The notes under the pieces: model-generated | Databases searched by the model: none | Seen by the model: the letters and a program-made list of their open reading frames with translations, nothing else | Told to the model about the DNA's origin: nothing | In this document: piece by piece, positions 32,889 to 41,202 of the stretch | How the letters are laid out: each line of letters opens with the position of its first letter | How positions within the stretch are numbered: position 1 is the stretch's first letter | Position numbers and translations under genes: made by a program | DNA from: JAWKTT01 sp041398965 | GTDB taxonomy: Bacteria > Planctomycetota > Planctomycetia > Planctomycetales > Planctomycetaceae | Assembly: GCA_041398965.1 (NCBI GenBank) | Contig: JAWKTT010000022.1 | Coordinates: 1-64,000 of the forward strand | Length of the DNA stretch: 64,000 nt | Direction of reading: 5' to 3'

Positions 32889-34100
32889 CTATAGATCGCG
32901 GCCCGTGAGGCGGGCGACTTCGGCGACATCTTTATCTCCCCGGCCCGAAAGGCAGATGAGGATGACGTCGTCGGGCTTTCGTTGTCGAGCGACTTTCATT
33001 GCATGGGAGATTGCGTGCGAGCTTTCCAGAGCGGGAAGGATACCTTCCAAACGAGCCACAAGGTGGAACGTGTCGAGAGCCTCTTGGTCTTCACATGAGG
33101 TGTACTCGGCTCGTCCCGAGTCCTTCCAGTAGCTGTGTTCCGGCCCAACGCCGGGGTAGTCGAGACCGGCAGAAATCGAGTGTACATCGCTCGTCTGGCC
33201 ATCTTCGTCCTGCAGGACATAGCTGTAGCTGCCGTGCAGAACCCCTTTGACGCCATAGGTCAGGGGGCTGGCATTATCTCCAGTTCCTGCTCCTCGACCT
33301 CCAGCTTCGACTCCGGTCAGCTTCACAGAGATGTCGTCGACGAAAGGGTAAAACATCCCAGCCGAGTTGGAGCCACCGCCGACACATGCGATAACTTCAT
33401 CGGGAAGGCGACCAACGGTTTCGAGGCACTGTTGCCGGGCTTCGCGTCCTATGACCGATTGAAAGTCCCGAACCATCATTGGGAACGGGTGTGGACCGAT
33501 GGCGGAGCCGATGATGTAGTGTGTGTCGGCGACCGAGGCCATCCAGTCTCGCATTGCTTCGTTGACCGCATCTCGAAGCGTCTTGGAACCACTGGTGACC
33601 GGTCGCACTTCGGCCCCCATCGTTTTCATATTAAAGACATTGAGTTTTTGTCGGCGGATATCTTCTTCACCCATGTAGACAACGCACTTCAGGCCGAAGA
33701 GGGCACAGGCAGTTGCCGTGGCGACTCCATGTTGACCCGCTCCGGTTTCGGCAATGACTCGTTGCTTGCCCATCCGCAACGTCAGCAACCCCTGGCCGAT
33801 CGTGTTGTTGATCTTATGGGCACCGGTATGGTTCAGGTCTTCTCGTTTGAAGAAGATTCGGGCCCCTCCACAGTGCTCGGTCAGTCGTTTCGCGAAGTAC
33901 AACGGATTCGGACGACCGACGAACGTCTTGAGCAGATGATCGAGTTCTGCCTGAAATGTCGGGTCGACCTTGGCTCGATTGTACTCGGCTGTCAATTCTT
34001 CGAGAGCCTGCATCAGGGTCTCGGGAACGAATCGTCGTCCAAACTCACCGAACCGGCCCAAGGCATCTGGAACCTGACTGAGAACTGCGGGGATCGACAC
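32889..34100 (-). CDS. trpB: Tryptophan synthase beta chain
   Basis: 403 residues from a GTG at 34100, normal for TrpB1. It converts indole and serine to tryptophan with pyridoxal phosphate. The Schiff-base lysine is Lys96 in NHTGAHKINN; the preceding FFKREDLNHTG, the phosphate-binding GGGSNSAG, the ETGAGQHGVATATAC block and HAISHAMK near the end are all intact. Residues for contact with TrpA are present as usual in TrpB1, but no trpA, trpC or other trp gene is in the window. It sits alone between an IS scar and a divergent oxidoreductase gene. No leader peptide or attenuator was seen upstream. Confidence 0.96.
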   Translation of the reverse strand: MSIPAVLSQVPDALGRFGEFGRRFVPETLMQALEELTAEYNRAKVDPTFQAELDHLLKTFVGRPNPLYFAKRLTEHCGGARIFFKREDLNHTGAHKINNTIGQGLLTLRMGKQRVIAETGAGQHGVATATACALFGLKCVVYMGEEDIRRQKLNVFNMKTMGAEVRPVTSGSKTLRDAVNEAMRDWMASVADTHYIIGSAIGPHPFPMMVRDFQSVIGREARQQCLETVGRLPDEVIACVGGGSNSAGMFYPFVDDISVKLTGVEAGGRGAGTGDNASPLTYGVKGVLHGSYSYVLQDEDGQTSDVHSISAGLDYPGVGPEHSYWKDSGRAEYTSCEDQEALDTFHLVARLEGILPALESSHAISHAMKVARQRKPDDVILICLSGRGDKDVAEVARLTGRDL

Positions 34101-34414
34101 GGCACACCACCAACGGAGGAAAATGATTATAAGGGATCAGACTCGATCGGCACAAAGCAATTCACTCGTGCCACCAACCGAGTTGCGATGTCTTCAAGAC
34201 AACGATGACGAATTGATGGAAATCTCGCGAAAACTCACTCGCGACTCCTCACGGCTGACGACTATCGCAGACGATTCGTTCGTCGGCAACCATGTTGCCC
34301 GTTTCCCCGATCCTGAAACTCCAGAACGGCATCAAGCTCGACTTATGAACAGCCCCCGGATACTGTAGTCTTGCGAGTGTAGTCAACTTGAACCTCTTCC
34401 AGGAGAGCCGCGAA
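34101..34414. other. Divergent region between trpB and oxidoreductase gene
   Basis: 314 bases. It holds a ribosome binding site for the right-hand gene (AGGAG at 34401-34405, 9 bases before the ATG at 34415). No gene, terminator or clear operator was recognised in the rest. Confidence 0.55.
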
Positions 34415-35719
34415 ATGAAGACAGATTCGGTCAATCGACGAAGTTTCTTGGGAGGATCACTGGTCGCTGGTGGAGCGGTGCTGCTGAGTTCGGCCCACGT
34501 CGGTGCAGACGATGCGGCGGCGGAAGTGCAGCCAGTTCGAGTGGGGATCATGGGGGTCAGCCGCGGAAGATCGCTGGCATCGACGTTTGGCAAACAGCCA
34601 GGGGTGACTCTGAAGTATCTCTGCGACGTCGACGAAACGCGGGTGAACGCCGCGGTCGAGTCGGTGAAGAAAGAATTGGAACATCAGTCGCCGACTCCGA
34701 TTTCCGACTTCCGCCAGATTCTCGACGACCCGGAGATTGATGTGCTCGTCTGTGCCGCCCCGAATCACTGGCATGCCCCGGCGACGATTCTCGCTTGTAA
34801 CGCCGGGAAACATGTTTACGTCGAGAAACCGTGCAGTCACAACCCATGGGAAGGGGAGACGATGGTGGCCGCCGCCCGAAAACACAATCGTTGCGTGCAG
34901 ATGGGGACACAGCGACGGAGTAGCGCGGCGTATCAAGAGGCCATTCGACTCTTACAGCAAGAGCAGGTCATCGGACGAGTTTATCTCTCTCGGGCGTGGT
35001 ACAACAATTTGCGGCCGTCAATTGGAAAGGGAAACGTGACCGATCCACCGGCTCAACTCAACTTCGACTTGTGGCAAGGACCGGCTCCGCGTGTGCCGTT
35101 CAAAGATAACCTGCTGCACTACAACTGGCACTGGCATTGGGACTGGGGGAACGGCGAGTTGGGGAACAACGGCGTCCACTCACTCGATATCTGCCGTTGG
35201 GGCTTGGGGGTCGATTATCCCACTCGTGTCACATCGTCGGGCGGGCGGTATCGTTGGGAAGACGATCAAGAGACCCCCGACACGCATACCGTTGCGTATG
35301 AGTTTGAAGGAAAGCGGCAAATCACCTGGGAAGGACTTAGCTGTAATAAACATGCCGTCGATGGCGGATTCGTTACGTTCTTCGGAGAAGAAGGAACATT
35401 GGCCCTCGGGGCGAGCGGAGCCTTTAAGGTATACGATCGATCGGATGCCGTCGTTCAAGAACACAAGGCTCAACTCGATGACGCCGATCACGTTCGCAAC
35501 TTCCTCACCTGCGTCCGTGAACAGACTCCCCAGAAACTCAATGCCGAAATCGAAACAGGGCACATCAGCACAATGCTCTGCCACCTGGGGAACATCGCCC
35601 AACGCTCCGGTCTCGCCCTAGAGTGCGACCCCACCAACGGCCACATCACCAATGCTCCCGACACCGCAAAATACTGGAAACGAAGCTACGCCAACGGCTG
35701 GGAACCCAAGGTGACATAG
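34415..35719 (+). CDS. Tat-exported Gfo/Idh/MocA-family oxidoreductase
   Basis: 434 residues from the ATG at 34415, chosen for its AGGAG site and because it puts the twin-arginine signal at the usual place: NRRSFLGGSLVAGG with a cut near HVGADD. The NAD(P)-binding Rossmann region follows (VRVGIMGVSRGRSL, with CDVDETR at the second strand). The motif HVYVEKPCSHNPWEGETM contains the EKP triad start of the family. GNNGVHSLDICRWGLG marks the C-terminal alpha/beta domain with the conserved Asp and His. Such secreted members are very numerous in planctomycetes and are thought to act on sugars or sugar acids in the periplasm; the cofactor may be carried through Tat with the folded protein. Substrate unknown. 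Confidence 0.93.
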   Translation: MKTDSVNRRSFLGGSLVAGGAVLLSSAHVGADDAAAEVQPVRVGIMGVSRGRSLASTFGKQPGVTLKYLCDVDETRVNAAVESVKKELEHQSPTPISDFRQILDDPEIDVLVCAAPNHWHAPATILACNAGKHVYVEKPCSHNPWEGETMVAAARKHNRCVQMGTQRRSSAAYQEAIRLLQQEQVIGRVYLSRAWYNNLRPSIGKGNVTDPPAQLNFDLWQGPAPRVPFKDNLLHYNWHWHWDWGNGELGNNGVHSLDICRWGLGVDYPTRVTSSGGRYRWEDDQETPDTHTVAYEFEGKRQITWEGLSCNKHAVDGGFVTFFGEEGTLALGASGAFKVYDRSDAVVQEHKAQLDDADHVRNFLTCVREQTPQKLNAEIETGHISTMLCHLGNIAQRSGLALECDPTNGHITNAPDTAKYWKRSYANGWEPKVT

Positions 35720-36166
35720 CGGAATGAGCGTTGTTCAACGAAACGTTCTTTCCGTTCTTTCCGCCGGGGCGACAAAGTCGCGAAGCTTAGAGAGTCGGAA
35801 TCATCATTGATTTGTTGAGTTGCCTGTCGGGGGGGGGAGCAGCCTTTTGAAAAACGTGGGGCAGGCTTTCCAGCCTAACATAGTACCGCTTGATCTCTCG
35901 GTGCAAAAAAGCGTTCGAGAGATGCTCTTGTTAGACTAGTAATCTGACCCACGGTCGTTCTTCAACGAACTGTTAGGCTTCAAGAGGAATCAGTTTTTCA
36001 GGTGAAGCGAATTTCAAATATGGTGATTGTGTGTTGACGAATAACCTCGCAGGAGCATTCGCCTCCGCCGAACGCAAACCTACTGGGCTCCCCCGGACCA
36101 GTTCTCCTAAACCCAAACTCAGCAAACTCGTCGAAAGCCCAACGCCACTTCTTCAGAATCGTCTAT
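35720..36166. other. Intergenic region with transposon-end-like motif and hairpin
   Basis: 447 bases with no credible gene between convergent neighbours. It contains the 30-bp motif described at 35840-35869. It also has an exact 8-bp hairpin (35893-35900 with 35916-35923), and a 9-bp inverted pair, AGCCTAACA at 35872-35880 with TGTTAGGCT at 35971-35979. The mixture suggests the remains of a small mobile element of roughly 100-150 bases. Confidence 0.55.
35840..35869 (+). repeat. Copy of the IS3-edge 30-bp motif, inverted
   Basis: Agrees at 27 of 30 positions with the reverse complement of 32747-32776 at the edge of the IS3 remnant. Shared blocks are CAGCCT, TTGAAAAAC, TGGG and CAGGCTTT. The two copies face opposite ways and bracket trpB and the oxidoreductase gene. 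Confidence 0.8.
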
Positions 36167-39100
36167 CTAACTCTTGGGCCCCGCCATTGAAGCGTCCTGC
36201 AGGCTGATTCTTGTCCTACCATCAGGACTGGGAGTGAGGTCAAGTGGCTGAAACTCCGGATCGATTTCCGACATCAGCGTCAACGTTCGTCGATGACATG
36301 TCAACAGGATGACTTGAGTCTCCGTCTCGAACTCCTTGAGTGCGAATAGTGCCTTTCGCGCACGGCCATCATCCAGGTGAACTAACACATCATCGAGCAC
36401 CATCGGCAACGGCTCGTGTCGCCCACAATAATCACGGACATATGCCAGTCGAATTGCTAAAAAGAGCATGCGCTGCGCCCCCGTACTCAACTGATCCGGA
36501 GACTTATGGTTCCCACTTCGGTGTTGCAACCTTAGACTGTTGGCCTCGCTCGGCAACGTTCGGATATCGACATACTCTCCGCCAGTCAGTTGCCGAAAGA
36601 GGACTGCGACAGCACGCAACAACTCCGGCTGATGTCTCTCTTCGAAGCGTTTCATGCTGCGAGTGACCAAACGTTGCGTCAACACAAGCGGAGCCCACTG
36701 ATCGATAATCTCTCTCAAAGCAGCTCGGGCTGACATTAGGTTTTGTGCTGCTAAACTGGCGCCATCGTCGACGGCCATGTCCTGCAACTCTCGCTCGGTC
36801 ACGCCAATCATCTCGTCGGTCTTTCGACCTGTTTCTTCAGTTTGTTGAATCTCCTGTTCCACTTCGGCCATCTGCGCCCGAAACTCGGAAATAGTTGATC
36901 GCGTCAGTTCAGCCTCACGTGTCGACAACTCCGCATTCAGTATGTGTCCTAACTCGCGACGGCACTGCCCCTCCTGGGTTCTCAGGCTCTCCATCAACTC
37001 GACTTGTTCGGCAAGATGTTCCAGTGATTGCAGTGAATTGCAGTCCGGCAGTGTTGATTTCAGACGTTCGATCTCTGTCGCGACACGATCGATTTCCCCT
37101 TGAAGTCGCTCCCGTCGCCGATCGATCCCCGCCTGTGCCACCTGTTGCTCACGTTGGTGTTGGTCCCGTTCCGTTGCCAGAACCAGCCGAGTCTCTAACT
37201 CTTGCAAGGCGAAAATTGGGTCGACACCGATCAAGTCCTCTGCGACCGCTCGACAACAGAAAGCAATCTCCTTGTTCAGATGATCGATTCTTTGTTGCAA
37301 CTGTGACTGACGCAATTCCTCCGACTGTAATTCCTCGCGGCAGCGCTGAAACTGTTGTAGCTGTTCGATCATCGTGTCGCAGGTTCTTGCATCGAGTGAA
37401 TCACTCAGGCCGACCTGCCTCAGGAACTCCCGCAGCCGGGATTGTAATTCTCCGATGGCGACAGCTGCGTCCTGCTGTTGAACGGAAATGTCGTCCAACT
37501 CCCGCTGCATCTCCTCAATCTCCTCATTCAACCGCTCACGCTCAGAGAGCAACTTCTCAGCATCTTTGTGTCGCTTCTTCAATAACTTCACACGTGAATC
37601 AGCAGTGGTCCCTTCGGGAAACAGTCTTTCTAGCTCCTGCTCGAACTGACGCACCGGCGACTCAAGAACATGCTGCTGTTCGGACAGCTGTCTTGCCTGC
37701 TTCAAAAGATCGACCAATTCATCCCGTTGATTGATCCACTCTCGCATTGCTGCCGGTGATGCGGGTTCAAACGGACACCCTTGCCAGATCTCTCGCCACT
37801 CCGCGTTGAGACGCTCGATGTCTAGCTCGATTTCGGTGACATCATTCGCAGCGTCGGCCAGCTTTCCTTCGAGCACCTCGATCTGCTCGACCAGTGAGTG
37901 TCGTTTCGCGATCCATTCGGCATTGGCGAGTTGAGCATCTGCAGTTCGATCTCCCTGAGACAACATCTCTTCAAACCGGTCCGCAGGCGACTTCGCCGAA
38001 TCGTCGGCCCACTCACGCAGTGCCTCATCGAGTCCCTCGGTCTCTGCGGAATCCGCCATGTCGATAAATCGCTGCCGCAGCAGGAGCCAACCTCGATCAC
38101 GCCGACGTCGCAAGTCTGTCAGGTCGACGCGACTTTCGTCTGTTCCGAGTTGATCGTGCGTCGCCAACTTTTCTTTTGAATTGACAAACTCTTCTTGGCG
38201 CAACTGAAAACGCTCGCGAGTCTGTCGTAAACGTTCGCTCGCCAGAGTCATCCGTTGATCGAACTCGACGACTGTCGCAGCGAGCGGCGTTGGTAGACGT
38301 TCCACCGATTCGATTTCTACTGGGAAAGGCCGTTGCAGTGCCCCCCTCAGGGTCTCGATTTCGACTTCCAGCTTCATGACGCTGAATTTCAAATCCTTCA
38401 GATCACGAGACTCGTCGACATAACTGTCCAAACGGTGCATAAGGTCTTCGAGCACGACGATGGCGGAGACTTGCTTTTGTCGATTCAACGCCCGCATCGA
38501 GGCGTCTCGACGTTGTTCGATGGCCCGCTGCTTCTCAATCAGAAGTTCGTTCCCTCTGATGGCCGCCTCAAACTGTTCCCGCAGTTCGCGGGCTTGTTGC
38601 CGCTCCATTTTCGTGATGCTGCGACTTCTGTTCCGATTCTCGACCGTTTGACCATCGTCGACGGGACTCTCCTTCTCTTCGTCGAACGTCGTCAGGGCAG
38701 ACCCTAGTTCCACGGCCAGTAGATCGGCCTCTCGCCGACGAGTCTCGATTCGATTGACGAGTTCCTGGAGACTGGCCACATCGTGTTCTTGCCGTTGTCG
38801 ATGGGCGATCAGTTCTGCGACCTCAACTCGTCTCTGGAGAAGTCTCTGCTCTGTTTCCGTCAACTCGACAAATTGCGGCAGTCCATCGTTTTCTTCCTCG
38901 ATGAGTCGCAAGTCTTCGACAAACTGATCAAGTGATCCTTTCAGTTGGCGATAGGACTTTGCAAACTCGACAGTCGCTCCCACTGGCAACGAGATTTCCT
39001 CACGGCGCTGTCGCAGGTTTTCGAGATCGTCCCACACAGGACGTGCGGCGACCAACTTCTCTAACTCAGATCGCTTGTCTCTTAAATTGGAGAGTGCAGT

Positions 39101-39859
39101 TCGTATCTGTTGCCGATCCTCAGACAGAGACTTCAATCGGGACTTCAGGTCGAGGTACAACTGCGGCGAGACCCGCGATTCTAGATAGGCTTTCTCCGCA
39201 GCCTTTGCGGTCGCCAAACAGCGATTGAGGACTTGGTTCTTCCCTTGTTTCTTATACAGGCTGTCGATCTGTCGCTTGAGTGTTCCCTCAAACTGTTGAA
39301 ACTTTGCTAGACCTCCGACTCCTCCGCCAAACAGCATCCGTTTGAGATCGTCTTCTTTCTCGGCCTCTTGCAAGTCGGCGAGATCGCGTTCGGCGAAGGC
39401 GAAGAGTCGGCGATACAATGACTCCGACACGTTGCCGATCATCTCAAGAAAAGCGTTTTGTTCAAATGGTTTAACTTGCCCGGAGGCCAAAACGCCTTGC
39501 CTCAGCCACCCTCCCTTGTCTAACAAGGTCAGGTTGCGATGCCACTCGTCCCCGGTGTCTGTCGACTGGACTTCTAACAATGCTCCCGTCACGGGATTTC
39601 GAGGGGAGGTTGTTCGGGTCACCTGAAACCGCCGGCCATCTTGCAGTTCTCCTAATGCCGAGAGTTCGGGCGACATCGAGGTGAACTTGAATGGATGGTT
39701 TTGTGATGCAATTTTGAAGAACAGATTGCGGATCAGTTCCAGGAGCGTCGACTTTCCTGCTTCATTGGGGCCGTAGACCACTTGCAGACCAGGACGAAAC
39801 ACAAATTCGTGGTCGTCATAGACCCCATAAGCACGGGCATGAAGTCGGTGAATTCTCAT
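36167..39859 (-). CDS. Rad50/SbcC-like ATPase (YhaN type)
   Basis: 1230 residues from the ATG at 39859, which overlaps the stop of the upstream nuclease gene by four bases; a start 12 codons earlier is possible but would lie inside that gene. Walker A is GPNEAGKST (30-38) after FRPGLQVVY. The C-terminal half of the ATPase has the signature-like LSTGAQRMLFLAIRLAYVRD and Walker B PLPMVLDDVLVHLDD (about 1150), then ILLTCHRRT. Between them lie about 900 residues of Gln/Glu/Arg coiled coil. I see no central CxxC zinc hook, which separates it from Rad50/SbcC and fits the YhaN group. With the Mre11-like protein next door it should form a DNA-end-binding nuclease complex. Confidence 0.88.
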   Translation of the reverse strand: MRIHRLHARAYGVYDDHEFVFRPGLQVVYGPNEAGKSTLLELIRNLFFKIASQNHPFKFTSMSPELSALGELQDGRRFQVTRTTSPRNPVTGALLEVQSTDTGDEWHRNLTLLDKGGWLRQGVLASGQVKPFEQNAFLEMIGNVSESLYRRLFAFAERDLADLQEAEKEDDLKRMLFGGGVGGLAKFQQFEGTLKRQIDSLYKKQGKNQVLNRCLATAKAAEKAYLESRVSPQLYLDLKSRLKSLSEDRQQIRTALSNLRDKRSELEKLVAARPVWDDLENLRQRREEISLPVGATVEFAKSYRQLKGSLDQFVEDLRLIEEENDGLPQFVELTETEQRLLQRRVEVAELIAHRQRQEHDVASLQELVNRIETRRREADLLAVELGSALTTFDEEKESPVDDGQTVENRNRSRSITKMERQQARELREQFEAAIRGNELLIEKQRAIEQRRDASMRALNRQKQVSAIVVLEDLMHRLDSYVDESRDLKDLKFSVMKLEVEIETLRGALQRPFPVEIESVERLPTPLAATVVEFDQRMTLASERLRQTRERFQLRQEEFVNSKEKLATHDQLGTDESRVDLTDLRRRRDRGWLLLRQRFIDMADSAETEGLDEALREWADDSAKSPADRFEEMLSQGDRTADAQLANAEWIAKRHSLVEQIEVLEGKLADAANDVTEIELDIERLNAEWREIWQGCPFEPASPAAMREWINQRDELVDLLKQARQLSEQQHVLESPVRQFEQELERLFPEGTTADSRVKLLKKRHKDAEKLLSERERLNEEIEEMQRELDDISVQQQDAAVAIGELQSRLREFLRQVGLSDSLDARTCDTMIEQLQQFQRCREELQSEELRQSQLQQRIDHLNKEIAFCCRAVAEDLIGVDPIFALQELETRLVLATERDQHQREQQVAQAGIDRRRERLQGEIDRVATEIERLKSTLPDCNSLQSLEHLAEQVELMESLRTQEGQCRRELGHILNAELSTREAELTRSTISEFRAQMAEVEQEIQQTEETGRKTDEMIGVTERELQDMAVDDGASLAAQNLMSARAALREIIDQWAPLVLTQRLVTRSMKRFEERHQPELLRAVAVLFRQLTGGEYVDIRTLPSEANSLRLQHRSGNHKSPDQLSTGAQRMLFLAIRLAYVRDYCGRHEPLPMVLDDVLVHLDDGRARKALFALKEFETETQVILLTCHRRTLTLMSEIDPEFQPLDLTPSPDGRTRISLQDASMAGPKS

Positions 39860-41124
39860 GACAACTTCAACTCCCCAAGCAGGGAAGCGACACAACCTTC
39901 AGCCGTCACCAGCCAGCGATGCAACGATTCCTCGTCCCCAAAGTTATCGTAAGCCTCACGCAGTTCCCGTAGATGTTTTCGGTGAAACTCCTTCAGGTCG
40001 GCCATCAATTCATCCTGTTCGCTCTCGTGATCTTGTCCCGAGCGACTCAACGCCTGTTGCAGGTCACGAAGCATCTCTCCCACAAGGTCGTCCCCCGCTC
40101 GAAGTTCCTCCAACGATACTGGTGGGAGCAATCCGAACTGAATCGATTCCAGCCAGACCTCCCCGATCGACTGAGCCACATTTTGTAGCTCGCCCTGAAC
40201 ACGGTCTCTTCCCTCCGCGGTCTCGATAGCTTCGTAACAGCGACAGCTTCCAGAGAGGTCCAGCCGAACCGCCGCCAATCGGCCATCACTCTCTTCCCGC
40301 ACTCGCGTCAGTTCCTGTTCCACGGTTTCCAGCAGTTCATTCAACCCATCTTCAATCTCCAAACGAACCGAGACCAGATGCCAGCGAACGACATCCAGCG
40401 GTTGGAATGCCAGTGTGACTTGTCGATGATCATCCACGTCCACCAAGACGCAACCTTTCTCCCCGGTTTCCTTTGCATGCCGTCCTTGAGTGCATCCCGA
40501 GTAGACGACTGCGGGAGATTCTCGCACCACCCGATACGTGTGAATGTGCCCCAGCGCCCAATAGTCGTACCCCTTGAGTGCCAACGTCTCATGACTGGTT
40601 GGAGCATACGGGGAATGATTGGCATCGCCACCCAAAGATGTGTGGAGCACTCCGATATTGAAGTCTCCGGCCACTGCTTCGGGATAGTCCGGCGTCATAT
40701 CCTCTAGTTCATGCCGTTTCCCAAAACCACGCCCGTGCAGCGAGACCCCCAGTTCATCAATCCGAAACGAACCGGCCCGATCGACCGGAAACTCATGAAC
40801 ATTCCCCGGCAACTTGATCGCCGCTCGGACATTCGACGCATTGTCATGATTCCCCCGCAGGAGGTAGACCGGAATCTTTCTCTGTTCTAAGCGACGAAAC
40901 TGATCCGCCACCCAAAGGCCTGTCCGCATGCTCGTCCATTCGCCATCATAGAGGTCCCCTGCAATCACCACGAAGTCAACTTGCTGCTCAATCGCCAGCG
41001 AAATCATTCCACTGAATGCGGCATTCATCGCGAGACGAATTTGCGTCGCTGGTGCCTCGCCAGTCAGGTTTAACCCCTTGAGCGGCGCATCGAGATGGAC
41101 ATCAGCCACATGCAGAAATTTCAT
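39856..41124 (-). CDS. Mre11/SbcD-like DNA nuclease (YhaO type)
   Basis: 422 residues from the ATG at 41124; eight extra residues are possible from an earlier start. The five metallophosphoesterase motifs are visible: FLHVADVHLD (Asp8, His10), AGDLYDG (56-61), LRGNHDN (89-95), a histidine in IGVLHTSLGG, and ALGHIHTYRV (near 195). These bind two metal ions for phosphodiester cleavage. The C-terminal 150 residues are helical and probably dock to the coiled-coil ATPase whose gene overlaps by four bases. Upstream, the AddA-like gene ends 78 bases away on the same strand, so the four genes look like one repair operon. Confidence 0.9.
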   Translation of the reverse strand: MKFLHVADVHLDAPLKGLNLTGEAPATQIRLAMNAAFSGMISLAIEQQVDFVVIAGDLYDGEWTSMRTGLWVADQFRRLEQRKIPVYLLRGNHDNASNVRAAIKLPGNVHEFPVDRAGSFRIDELGVSLHGRGFGKRHELEDMTPDYPEAVAGDFNIGVLHTSLGGDANHSPYAPTSHETLALKGYDYWALGHIHTYRVVRESPAVVYSGCTQGRHAKETGEKGCVLVDVDDHRQVTLAFQPLDVVRWHLVSVRLEIEDGLNELLETVEQELTRVREESDGRLAAVRLDLSGSCRCYEAIETAEGRDRVQGELQNVAQSIGEVWLESIQFGLLPPVSLEELRAGDDLVGEMLRDLQQALSRSGQDHESEQDELMADLKEFHRKHLRELREAYDNFGDEESLHRWLVTAEGCVASLLGELKLS

Positions 41125-41202
41125 CAACTCTTCCCCGTCCAACACCAAGACGATACGCGGATCGTCGTTGTCAAATCGTCACATCCCACTCAACACTTCG
41201 CG

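Noticed and set aside
33135..34208. 357-codon open frame opposite trpB
   Set aside because: trpB is certain from its motifs; the antisense product looks random.
36895..37734. 279-codon plus-strand frame
   Set aside because: Antisense shadow of the coiled-coil region of the Rad50-like gene.
36167..39859. True SbcC/Rad50
   Set aside because: No CxxC zinc hook is visible in the middle of the coiled coil; the YhaN type fits better.
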